Below are positions 10,758 through 19,591 of a DNA stretch of 24,606 nucleotides, piece after piece. The stretch covers positions 596,892-621,497 of the forward strand of contig BFEA01000235.1 of assembly GCA_003427395.1 (NCBI GenBank), in the 5' to 3' direction. Every line of letters begins with the position of its first letter. Positions within the stretch are counted from its first letter, which is position 1. This stretch comes from Chara braunii (taxonomy: Eukaryota; Streptophyta; Charophyceae; Charales; Characeae). The translations under genes were made by a program, and so were the position numbers. A model generated the notes under the pieces. It was not told the origin of the DNA and did not search any database. It worked only from the letters and a program-made list of their open reading frames with translations.

Positions 10758-11430
10758 CCTNTCGGGNNCATCNGTNCGGCACCGCACGGGGGCAGCGCGG
10801 GACCCTCCCGGCCGCGTCACGCAGGAGTTGGTTTTTAGAACCCTTCGTCGCAATATACATGGAGCTTCCACAAGCCACTTCGGCTGGGTGCGCCAGCCAT
10901 ACCTCTCGCGAGCCCCTACGACAGGATAGGGCCTACCCGAGGCACGACTTACCTACACCTTACGGGAACTGTCACCTCCCTTCGGTGGGCGTATCCCCGC
11001 CGAGTTACCAGTCCACAGTACGAAAGCTAATCAGTTGCAATCGCAGAGGTGGACTAGCCGAGGGCGTTTCTCGTTCGCTGTAGCATAGCGGGTACGCGCG
11101 GTAATGCGCCTCTACCGGACCCGCACGCGAACCGACATCTTGGGGGGGCTGAGGTCCCAAGCGCGACACATAGTCAGTAGACTAGGACGCATCCCACACA
11201 CCACGCGCACTCCGCTTTACGAACACACATACACACAAAACAACATATATACGAAACGACACAATACCAACAACGCGACAATGCTACTAGCCCCTCGGTA
11301 GCCAACCCATAACTTCCCAATGCGGAAATCGGATAAGCGTCGCGCGCTGAACTTAGTCAACCCCAACCACCTTCGACACTCATACCCCTCGCTTTAGCCA
11401 TGCAAGCCCCAAACCTCTTGTCCAACCAAC
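10758..11430 (-). repeat. Candidate 5' LTR (extent uncertain)
   Basis: The LTR must lie immediately right of the primer binding site. The stretch to about 11.4 kb is GC-richer and non-coding, with a TATATA on the minus strand near 11246-11252 that could be the LTR promoter TATA box. That would put transcription start around 11.2 kb. No second LTR copy is visible at the left of the window to confirm ends, so the right border is a guess from composition. TG...CA termini could not be assigned. Confidence 0.35.
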
Positions 11431-11567
11431 CTTAATTAAATACTCAGCACCTTTGTTAAATGGTCATTCAATAAAATTCCGGGTGAAACCTTGATAAAAC
11501 AACGAAATCACCAGGGATAAAGCCTTTTAGGTTGAGTGTAGAGGGAGAGTTGAAATTGAGTCGTAGA

Positions 11568-11630
11568 CCGACGAATCGGCAACCAACCTGTTATCAGTGA
11601 TAACAGTAAGTGATCCTCAAGGGATCAAGA
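11568..11630. other. Cluster of short perfect stem-loops
   Basis: Three hairpins occur in about 60 bp: CCGA-CGAA-TCGG near 11570; a 19-bp palindrome-like CTGTTATCAGTGATAACAG at 11588-11606; and TGATCC-TCAAG-GGATCA near 11612-11628. The stretch 11431-11880 has no ORF or other feature I can support. Confidence 0.55.
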
Positions 11631-11879
11631 TGGATATAGTCATGAACTTGGATAAAATGATCAAAAGGACATGTAACACACGGCAGACCAATCCTCAGCT
11701 AAGATCATAAGTGTATGGAGAATACAACTCCATAATACATCCTCACTCAAACTTCCTTATTAGCTAAATTTAAGTCTACTTTTAAGTCAGTGCTTAAGCT
11801 GAAGGTAGACGAACTGCAAAATCTCCCCTATTCTGGGTGGATCGCCTGAACAACCTATCAAAATATAATTTATCTCCTC

Positions 11880-13060
11880 TAAACTAAGAAAATTTCGGCA
11901 GCGCTTCCCATAGGAAAAATGTCTTTTCATAATTTATATAAGCCGAGATATGAGAGCAGAAATAATCTCTAACTCTGGAAAGTCAAATTATGTCTAACTC
12001 TCTGATTTAGTAGAAATTTTGGCATCACTCCCTTTAGAAAGGGAGACTTCCCAGATTTATACTAAGTCAGATATGAAAGCAGAATTAATCTCTAATTATG
12101 GAAAGTCAAATTTTGTCTTACTCTCNNNNNNNNNNNNNNNNNNNNNNNNNNNNNNNNNNNNNNNNNNNNNNNNNNNNNNNNNNNNNNNNNNNNNNNNNNN
12201 NNNNNNNNNNNNNNNNNNNNNNNNNNNNNNNNNNNNNNNNNNNNNNNNNNNNNNNNNNNNNNNNNNNNNNNNNNNNNNNNNNNNNNNNNNNNNNNNNNNN
12301 NNNNNNNNNNNNNNNNNNNNNNNNNNNNNNNNNNNNNNNNNNNNNNNNNNNNNNNNNNNNNNNNNNNNNNNNNNNNNNNNNNNNNNNNNNNNNNNNNNNN
12401 NNNNNNNNNNNNNNNNNNNNNNNNNNNNNNNNNNNNNNNNNNNNNTTACTCTCTGCATTATTAGAAATTTGGGCAGCACTTCCTTTAGAAAGGGAGACTT
12501 CCCAGATTTATACTAAGTCAGATATGAAAGCAGAATTAATTTCTAATTCTGGAAAGTCGAATTCTGTCTAACTCTCTGAATTAGTAGAAATTTGGGCAGC
12601 ACTCCCTTTAGAAAGGAAAGGGAGACTTCCCAGATTTATACTCAGTCAGATATGAACTCGAACAATAGCTCGTGCTCAACTTTATACTGAATTTAACTAA
12701 CTCCTTAATTTTGTAAAAATTTCGGCGGCACTTCCTTTAGAAAAGTGTTATTCCATAATTTTATACGAAGCGAGGTCCAGAATTTGAGAATAACTTTGAC
12801 TTTTCAAAGTCCAATTTTGTCTAACTCCCTGAATTAGTGAAAATTTGGGCAACACTCTCTCTAGAAAAGGAGACTTTCCATATTTATACTAATCCATATA
12901 TGGAAAAGACAAGTTGAACTTTGACAAGTCAAAAGTTGACTTACTTATGGGATTTGTAGAAATTTCGGCAGCGCTTCCCGTAGGAAAAGTAGCTCGCCAA
13001 GATTTATACAAAGCCAAGTATAAGAAAAAATCTCAGAAAATGCAGGAATTGACCTAAGTA
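11880..13060. repeat. ~124-bp satellite array
   Basis: Diverged tandem units share the words AAATTTGGGCAGCACT and CCTTTAGAAAGGGAGACTTC, followed by CAGATTTATACTAAGTCAGA. Using the GGC of GGCAGC as an anchor, copies start at 11897, 12021, (gap), 12472, 12595, 12724, 12848 and 12967, giving periods of 124, 123, 129, 124 and 119. One unit carries a small internal duplication (AAAGGAAAGGG). Flanking copies at both ends are more diverged than central ones, as expected for a satellite homogenised in its middle. No coding potential. Confidence 0.9.
12126..12445. other. Assembly gap (320 N)
   Basis: A run of 320 N lies inside the satellite. The flanking anchors are 451 bp apart, which is not a multiple of about 124, so the gap length is nominal and copy number is unknown. 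Confidence 0.99.
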
Positions 13061-13295
13061 AAAAAAACGTTATTATAGAAAATGCAGGAATCGACACTAA
13101 CTCCTATGGCTCTAGCACGTGGCGAGCAGCTACAGCAACTACCTACAGTAATGGAACCCAAACAAACTAGTCATCCCATCCAGTCATATGCAAACCAAAC
13201 CACGAATGTAAGTACTCTCACCCTCCCAAGTTTATTCCATATAAACAGTTCGTGAATCTTCAAGTTCTTGAATCCTTATACTCATCTTACATAAG

Positions 13296-13997
13296 ACATA
13301 GAGCTGGACCATTCGCCATGGAAACAATGCCCAACTTGTCTTTATGATATACACGAACAGGTTGCACAACTACTTCTTTTTTCTTTTGGGCAGATGACTA
13401 GGTCATTCACCATGGAAACAGTGCTTAGCCGCCCTGAGCTGTTTAATATCCCAAGATTTAGTATTTCTCAGACTTTGTTTTCAAAAGAAAAAGCAAATAT
13501 GGGCAGGGAACTGAACCATTCACAGTAGAAACAATGTTCAACTTGCCCAAACTATTTCCATTTATACTTTGTATTTTCTTTTTTCTCTTCTTAATGATAT
13601 GGCTTAATGCTGGACCATTCACAGTAGAAACAATGCCCAGCTGCCAAGTCACATGCAAATATACATAAAATACTTTCCTTTATACTTAGTTTAAATTATG
13701 TGCGTGGTTTTCAGGCTAAGCCATTCACCATGGAAACAATGCTTAGCCTTAGACAAAAAATCCTCCCTCAGAATAAAACAAGAATTTAAACCCTTTCAAT
13801 CANNCAAAAACCCTCAGAGTTAACTAGAGTAGCCAGNCCATTCANAGTAGAAACAATGNCTGGTTCCCTAGAAAACAATAAAATAAACATAGCAACCAGA
13901 CCATTCACAGTAGAAACAATGTCTGGTCCTTCAGAAAACAGTCAAATAAACATAGCCCTGAGTCATTCACAGTAGAAACAATGCTCAGGCTTTGGTT
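13296..13997. repeat. Array of eight hairpins with constant loop and covarying stems
   Basis: A near-constant core, CATT-CACAGTAGAAAC-AATG (variant loop CACCATGGAAAC), occurs eight times, with 21-base cores at 13309, 13403, 13516, 13615, 13721, 13838, 13901 and 13963. CATT pairs with AATG under a 12-nt loop; a C or T usually sits as a bulge 5' of CATT. The flanking arms differ between copies but pair within each: AGGCTAAG/CTTAGCCT (13713, 13742), ACCAGA/TCTGGT (13895, 13922), CCTGAG/CTCAGG (13957, 13984), GCTGG/CCAGC (13609, 13637), TGAA/TTCA (13512, 13537). Outer helices extend several copies, e.g. CATAAGACA with TGTCTTTATG around copy 1 and GTCAA/TTGAC around copy 8. Copy 2 keeps pairing through G-U pairs if the plus strand is RNA. 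Spacing is 62-117 bp. No protein or known RNA family fits. Confidence 0.85.
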
Positions 13998-14126
13998 GAC
14001 CCTTCCAAACGCATGCAAAACTGCCTTCCTNCNACCTTCCCCCNATTTATCCCTTTGTCTGCTTTCAGNCAGAATAAAGAAAAAAANNTTAGGCTTCACT
14101 CTCACACGTTCCTTCCATTCAATCTG

Positions 14127-14318
14127 ATTAGGTCCTGAAGAGAAAGCAAAAACCATAGGGACAACACATGCATACCGCAATCATACTACAGGGAGATAGG
14201 CAAACATGGGTAGTAGTAGGTNATTAGGTCCTGAAGAGAAAGCAAAAACCATAGGGACAACACATGCATACCGCAATCATACTACAGGGAGATAGGCAAA
14301 CATGGGTAGTAGTAGGTT
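14127..14318. repeat. Direct 95-96 bp duplication, two copies
   Basis: The stretch starting ATTAGGTCCTGAAGAGAAAG at 14127 recurs at 14223 with period 96 and no visible mismatch. An N sits exactly at the junction (14222). This may be a recent tandem duplication or an assembly artefact where two contig ends overlap. Confidence 0.9.
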
Positions 14319-15908
14319 TGTACAGATGGAAATGGTTTACCTGAAAGTTCCCTGCCTCCAGAACCTCGCCTAGGTTCCGGCAGAGCTCCCGCAATCGGTG
14401 GGTGGACTCCCCACAGAGTCTTGATGCGGACCTACGGGTTGCAATCCCGCCTGCCGCCTTCCCCTCGTAACCTGCAGACTAGACTTAGACTTAGAAAGAT
14501 AGAGAGAGAAAAGTGTGAGACTCTCAGAAGGGTGCCCTTAGACTCACAAGAGAGGGCCTTGTAATCTTCATGCGCCTGAGGGCCCCGCAATGACAGCCAT
14601 ATAGCAACCGCTTGGTCAACCTGAAGTCAACCCACCGTCCTCACTCTCCTGACGAACCCCCACTTCGCAGCATTACTTCCCTTCTCAAAGCCCGAATGGC
14701 TGCTATTCAGCCTAGACGGCCGTTCTCGCATGGCCTACACTTGTCCTTTCACCTCAACGAAGTAGCGACACACAACGAACTGTGCCGCAACGCTCAGTGA
14801 AAGTACAGCAACGCCGCCGTAGCCCAGCGACTGCCACCACAACACAGCAACCTAGGTAGACCGCATTGTTCACAGCAATGGACAAACAGAAAATACTGCA
14901 GCCTTTCCGCTTGTTCCTCACTCCTTAGCCTTGGCTGTCCATCTCGTTGCCGTTTTCGACTCGCTGCCTCGTTTGCAATTCTGGCCAGCCGTATCCGAAC
15001 AGAACCCAATGTCAACTCTCCGTAGCATACACAGTGTGAGGCCCGTCAGAGCACCGCAACCATGTGCCACAGCGGGACGCGAGAAAGCGGAGCAAGTGTA
15101 TGGTTGTATACCAGCAGCAGACCCTGGGTAACACCCAGCGAAGTACGGTAACCAGCGGGAGCTCACACGCAAGCAGACGAAACCCAGGCAGCAGGACCGT
15201 GACAGAGGCACAGGCGGGGCAGTCCGCACACCCAACACCGAGCAAAGGCAATACACCTCCTACTTACACCATGAGTAACCCCGACCGTTCATTAGTTCTT
15301 GCCACCCCTTCTCCCTTTCTTGTTGTTGTTCTGTCTCGCCCGCCATTCCATCCTTTATCTGTGAACGCCCCCAGTTGCTTCTCGGGCCAGGGCGACTCGC
15401 CTCCTTAGTACGCGAGGACCTCTATTAGGTGGGGTTTTCCGGGGCAGGGACCAGGACCGGGGAAGGCGCGATCAACAAGATGAAGACCGCCGTTCGAAAG
15501 AGCAGTAGATGACCTTGAATATAACTTCGAACTGCCTACACGCTACAGAATAGGAATGTATCTCCTGCCAACCCATGGGAAGATGCATCCCCGTTTCCGG
15601 TTTCCATCCGTGCGCAGCTCCGAACTCTCGAACCTTGCATCCGCTGCTCCTTACAGAAGTACTGCCAGGTAACCACGTCTGTCCGACACCTTCCCTTCTG
15701 CATAAGCAGCGCAGCCGAGCGAAATGAGGATGGATCTTCCCCGGAATTCGACTACATACCTGCCTAGTGAGTACCCACTCCTCAGCTCAAATCCATACTA
15801 CGCGTACGGGCGGTGCGGCGGGGTTAACAGGGAAGTCTCCTCCTCGCTGCCTACATGCGACCTTCCTATAGCAGCTGCAGTTTCAAAATCGAATGAATCT
15901 TCCGCAAA
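14319..15908. other. Non-coding stretch, no gene recognised
   Basis: About 1.6 kb of mixed composition. Open frames here are short, overlap on both strands and lack recognisable domains. One small hairpin, GTGGG-TGGACT-CCCAC, lies near 14398-14413. No RNA gene or promoter is supportable. Confidence 0.5.
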
Positions 15909-16040
15909 AGTGCCTTGTTCCCAATCTCGGTCGTGCCAATCTCGGTCGTGAGTACCCAACTTCGAATTGCCTTCCCTTACGTAGCCTATATCCCCCACAA
16001 CGCTATAACTACCGCCTTGTTCCCAATNTCGGTCGTGCCA
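15909..16040. repeat. Short repeats of a TCGGTCGTG word
   Basis: CCAATCTCGGTCGTG occurs twice back to back at about 15921-15950. The longer word containing TTGTTCCCAAT and TCGGTCGTGCCA recurs about 105 bp downstream near 16016-16040. The protein track of each strand is not conserved between copies. Confidence 0.65.
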
Positions 16041-16072
16041 TCGTCATAGAACCCCTGAGTAGGATCTCACCC

Positions 16073-16690
16073 CGCCCGTTTTCCATCAAGGATCGGACGG
16101 TTTTTCTCGCTTTCTTTCTCCCACCTACACTCCCTTCCGCCATCTCCACGCAACCATAACTACCACTAACTCTGATCCTATTGATCTAACCCCCAAACTA
16201 ACTCCACCATTTTACTCGCAGTGGTCGAAAACCCCAAAATCGAGCTTTGGTTCGCCCGTTTTTATCGAGAATCGGGCGAACTACTCATCTCCTATTCTCG
16301 ACATCTCTTCCCCTGCCATAGCCTCCGCGCAGGCTTTTTCTTACTAACTTCTAATTTACTCAACTACTCCCAAAACTAACGGCGCCATCAGAATCACCCT
16401 GCCCAAAAACCTCAACTCCGACTCTTCACTCACATAGATCCATCAAAGATCGAGTGCAATCTCGGTCCTCCCCCTCACCATCTCTCTGGCCGCCATCACT
16501 CCGCGCAACAGTTTTTTATACTAACTCCTCCCCTGCTGACTTTCTCTTAAAACTAACGTCGTAGTTAGATTCGCCGACCCCTAAAACCCCTATCTAGACT
16601 CTTACTTCGCCCGATTCTACCAAGAATCGAGTGCGATGTGCATCCTTTCGTCCGCCATAGCCTTGCTCCCTTCATTCCCAACTCCGAATG
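16073..16690. repeat. Diverged ~178-bp tandem repeats carrying hairpins
   Basis: About four units share CCGCCATAGCCTCCGCGCA-like, TTTTTACTAACT-like and AAAACTAACG-like words; anchors fall near 16137, 16316, 16491 and 16652 (intervals ~179, 175, 161). Each unit holds a stem-loop around a TCNAGAATC or ATCAAAGATC core: imperfect at 16073-16101, CGCCCG/CGGGCG perfect at 16254-16279, CACTC/GAGTG at about 16430-16459, and GATTCT-ACCA-AGAATC at about 16613. Stems again differ between units. Confidence 0.6.
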
Positions 16691-17100
16691 CACCTAGCGC
16701 GCCCCTCCGTCCACATTCATTCCCCTTTTTGCTGCNCCCGCTGATTCATCTCTCCGCCCCTTCTTCCGTGGATGTACCCAGCGCGAAAGCTGGTCTAGGT
16801 CCGGTCACTCCTCAACACCCCATCGTTCCACTGCGCTGCGCTGCCCATCTCCTTTGCGCGTATGTACCTGGCGCGGATCCAGCCCGGGTTCATTCGCCCC
16901 CTCTTGCTGCTGCCCGTCGCCTCTCACCCTCGTGGCTGCCCCCTCTCTCTGACGGCTCTCCTTAGTCCGTCACCCCCTGGAGCAGCCGCCCGTCCGCTGT
17001 GCTATCACTCCGTCTCTCAGCCGGGTTGACGTCACCCCGGCGTCTCAAACGCGGTACGGTCCGACAGTCAATCGAATGCCAAAGTGCAAAATGCGTCTAG
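16691..17100. other. GC-rich non-coding stretch
   Basis: About 400 bp, C-rich on the plus strand, with no supportable gene. It may include older copies of the repeat unit that carries the U6 relics just downstream, but I could not align them convincingly. Confidence 0.4.
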
Positions 17101-17104
17101 TTGT

Positions 17105-17198
17105 TGGGCTTCCTCCGCTATATCCGCACCGTCCTTGCGCAGGGGCCATGCTAATCTTCTGTGTATCGTTCCAATTTTAACGGATGTCCCGAAGGACT
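17105..17198 (-). pseudogene. U6 snRNA pseudogene copy A
   Basis: Read on the minus strand, the first ~72 positions follow plant U6 closely: the 5' stem-loop (GTCCTTCGGGAC), ATTGGAACGATAC, AGAAGATTAGCATGG and CCCCTGCGCAAGGA. After that the match falls to about half of positions and there is no T-run terminator. No TATA box or upstream sequence element was found to the right, where a plant U6 promoter should be. The missing promoter and decayed 3' end argue for a pseudogene. Confidence 0.85.
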
Positions 17199-17299
17199 TG
17201 GTCGGGTCTATGCCCCCACAGCAGCACGAGAGGGCACTCCGCCTGCTGTCCGCCTGCGCCCGACACGATTCACGTCCGGGTTCACCCCGGATCTTGTTT

Positions 17300-17380
17300 T
17301 TGTCCAACGTCACCCTTACGTAGGGGCCCTACTAATCTCCTCTGCAGTATTTCGGCCCCGACGGATGCCCCGAAGGACTT
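17300..17380 (-). pseudogene. U6 snRNA pseudogene copy B, more diverged
   Basis: A second U6-like segment lies 181 bp from copy A: CCTTCGGGGCATCCG, then a diverged middle, then GGAGATTAGTAGGGCCCCTA on the minus strand. The 5' flanks of both copies are also related (CGAAGGACTT followed by GGG...ATGCCCC on the plus strand), so the pair arose by tandem duplication of a larger unit, not by two insertions. Confidence 0.75.
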
Positions 17381-17809
17381 AGCCCGGGCCATGCCCCGCG
17401 GCACTTCGAGGGCTGAGCAGGCCCAGGCAGACCAGAACTTTTGACTTTAGTTATCGGGCTCCATCATTTGGGCTTGGAGACAGGTCTGTACTTTAGCAGT
17501 TTAATGGTGTACCCATTGAGATGGGCCTTTGAGTGCTGGCCGCGCCCACGGCGCCGCGTCCTAAGACAAGACGAGGCGCGACTTCGACGCAGCCACAAAA
17601 ACAATTTGTAATTGCNCTTCATGCAACCCCCCCCCCCGCGAATGCAACACTCCCTATGTGACTTTATCGCAGCCTCGTGTCCCTGAATGGGACGCGATAC
17701 CTCAAGGACCCGAAAATAATAAAAAAATAAAAAATAAAAAAAAACAATATACAAATAACTTAATAGTGGTGAGGATCAGCGGGGTTGCTGATACCTTACC
17801 AGTCCCGAG

Positions 17810-18010
17810 GGGCAGGCCCGCCGCCGCTCTCGGCAGCAAAAATCCGAGAGGGAAAGCCCCGTCGGGCCCTCAACCCCTCGGTCTCCTCCGCGCCGCTTTG
17901 CTGCTTTCGGGCCGACGCCCGTCGGCCTCGATCCCCGAACCTCCGTAGTAATAGTCCGATGATGTAACCTTAAGGGCTAAGCCCAAACCTGGGGCTGAGT
18001 TCCGCAGAAT
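17810..18010. other. GC-rich stem-loop cluster
   Basis: Perfect inverted repeats occur close together: CTCTCGG with CCGAGAG near 17836-17860, GGCCGAC-GCCC-GTCGGCC near 17910-17927, and AGCCC with GGGCT near 17980-17996. No ORF fits. The region sits between a C homopolymer near 17.63 kb and the AT-rich right half. Confidence 0.5.
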
Positions 18011-18497
18011 ACCATATAGGTAGTGCGGCGCGACGCTTTTGGGCCAACCAAACGGCTGCACGGCTCCCATTTGCCCGTGCCGGCTTTGCTTATACCATGC
18101 CATAACTACCCCGCGCACCATCCTATGACACCCCGCTTACCGCACAAAATCGCGCCGTTATTGCCGATGTCGTCGTCGGGGTCATTTCTCCGCACACGCG
18201 CTTGACCTACTAATCAAAAAGAAAATATCCTTAATCCCTGCTTAATAAAAAATAATAATATCACCAAACGAAACGACCGAGGTCCGGGACGGCTTTACGA
18301 TTAAATAACAGAAAAAGAATCACGCGCGCCTTAAACCTGCGCGCCCACTCACTCGCTATTGCGGTCAACAACCCAGTTAAAGCAATTACTGACGCAACCG
18401 TGCTTAGCGGGGTATACTTCAATTCTAAACCAACACTATTTTCTGTCACTTGCAAAAACCAGGGCGGATACCCTTGTAAGGGTATTCGCACCGATAG

Positions 18498-18806
18498 CGC
18501 ATCCCGACGTATATACTCCATAGGCTCCACAAAGAAGTGGTAAAGGTTATTGCTGCGGCAAACGACAGTTTGGCAAGATATAAAGATGACATGTAGAGAA
18601 AGTACAGGTTGGGTGACCTGCTAACGGCGATGGATTTGAAAGTGATGAACAAGGATGACTTTGCCATTGTTGGGGCCTTGGCTGAATAATTTAAGAAAAG
18701 GGCAAGAAAGGTCCTAGGGATTTCGGAAGAGGCACCGTGTGCGATCTTCTTAGGATTGTTTAACTCCTCGCAAGCCCATGAACTGACAAAGCGAGGAGGG
18801 GGAAAG
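18498..18806 (+). pseudogene. Fragment of a related retrotransposon gag
   Basis: The plus-strand frame aligns by eye with the gag-pro polyprotein of the minus-strand element: YILHRLHKEVVKVIAA, RKYRLGDLLTAMDLKVMNK, FKKRARKVLGISEEAPCAIF and ELTKRGGG. No frameshift is needed, but there are a small deletion in the GDGLL region and in-frame stops at 18495-18497, 18594-18596 and 18687-18689. The last two replace Gln codons (Q of MQRKY and Q of VQEF), as C-to-T change would produce. Similarity fades on both sides, so it is a solo fragment of a sister family in opposite orientation. Confidence 0.88.
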
Positions 18807-18837
18807 AGACACAGATGTTGATCAAGGTAAAAGTATT

Positions 18838-19200
18838 GTGCACGAGATTACGAAGGAATCATTTGTTGACGGGTGGTTAAACGACCTTCAAGTTATGAGC
18901 ATGCATCAGGTAGCAACAATGCAGAATGTGGCAAGATCGCAAAGATTGTCAGATTATTCATTCAACAAGTTTGTTAGTTTCACGATTCGAAAAATCATAC
19001 ACGAAAATAACACAATTGAAATCGAGCGCAAATAGAGAAAGAGAAAGTACATCTTTGAACTTCATGGTCATATACTGATGGTTAGCTAGCCCACATCATT
19101 CGATACATCATAGAGTTGCACAAAAAGGAGCATAGTAGGCATGTGGGACTTCCTCCAAAACCTTACGAGGCGTGGCTCAGAGACCTGACATACATCTGAT
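18838..19200 (+). other. Unrecognised ORF remnants
   Basis: A 65-codon frame (18838-19035) contains ESFVDGWLNDLQVMSMHQV. After a stop, another open stretch near 19091-19200 contains IIRYIIELHKKEHSRH and PKPYEAWLRDLTYI. The two share a W-L-x-D-L word in a similar setting, which could reflect one decayed protein or a repeat. I do not recognise a family; coding is unproven. Confidence 0.25.
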
Positions 19201-19359
19201 GTCTATATATTTCAATTAGTAAGACAACAATGGACATAAGGTTATCGAAACATGTCATTGGGCCTACCCATACATCAGACGACATGTGACCTTCTTTCAA
19301 TGAGAAGCGAAAATTATATCTATTCGGTTATATCGGAGATAAAAAATAGTAGTTTTGGC

Positions 19360-19441
19360 AGATCAGCTCATCAGGTGAAACCCGACCAAGGTTAGTCGTG
19401 TATCGGGATGATGTTCTTCGATATGAGGTCCGAGCTGATCT
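19360..19441. other. Nested inverted repeat
   Basis: AGATCAGCTC at 19360-19369 pairs perfectly with GAGCTGATCT at 19432-19441. Inside, CCCGA at 19381-19385 pairs with TCGGG at 19403-19407. It could fold as a forked stem. No known element was recognised. Confidence 0.5.
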
Positions 19442-19550
19442 TGTGTTGACCAAATATGAATGTCTTGATTTTTATATTTTTATTTTTCACTGCAACACCG
19501 TTTTGCTGATGATTTGAGACATGCGATAGCCGTGAAGACTAACTTTTTGC

Positions 19551-19591
19551 CTCTCTCTCTCTCTCTCTGTATATATATATATATATATATA
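19551..19591. repeat. (CT)n-(TA)n compound microsatellite
   Basis: (CT)9 runs from 19551 to 19568, followed after one G by (TA)11 to 19591. Confidence 0.97.

Larger units (their letters stand above)
930..11430 (-). mobile_element. Degenerate Ty3/gypsy-type LTR retrotransposon with an extra gag-like gene
   Basis: Order on the minus strand is candidate 5' LTR, tRNA-Asp primer binding site (10740-10757), leader, gag-protease, RT-RNase H-integrase, gag-like gene. RT before integrase is the Ty3/gypsy order. The integrase carries HHCC, D,D35E-type spacing and a GPY motif. No chromodomain is visible after it. A tRNA-Asp primer and genes downstream of integrase are known from plant Athila/Tat elements, but lineage is not proven here. 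The element is dead: in-frame stops at 10224, 5692, 5401, 5041, 3949, 1398 and 1233 (lowest coordinate of each codon), a frame break near 2070, and loss of the first catalytic integrase Asp. The left end is set by the last recognisable codon and the right end is approximate, since no second LTR was found. Protein sequences look like those of Chara elements (recognition from memory). Confidence 0.85.

Noticed and set aside
12019-12571. ORFs across the N run
   Set aside because: They are open only because N codons are unknown, and the flanks are satellite repeats.
13458-13658. Small minus-strand ORFs with repeated IVSTVN
   Set aside because: The shared peptide simply translates the conserved hairpin core; the rest of the ORFs do not match each other.
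13296-13997. CRISPR-like array (regular repeats with spacers)
   Set aside because: Repeats are hairpin cores with variable arms, spacing varies from 62 to 117 bp, no cas genes are present, and the context is a eukaryotic genome.
14918-15256. 112-codon minus-strand ORF in the GC-rich stretch
   Set aside because: Cys-rich, overlaps open frames on the other strand, and has no recognisable domain or conserved start context.
19360-19385. CTGATGAG on the minus strand as a second hammerhead
   Set aside because: No GAAA or similar follows, no helix II can be closed, and the helix I arms do not pair.
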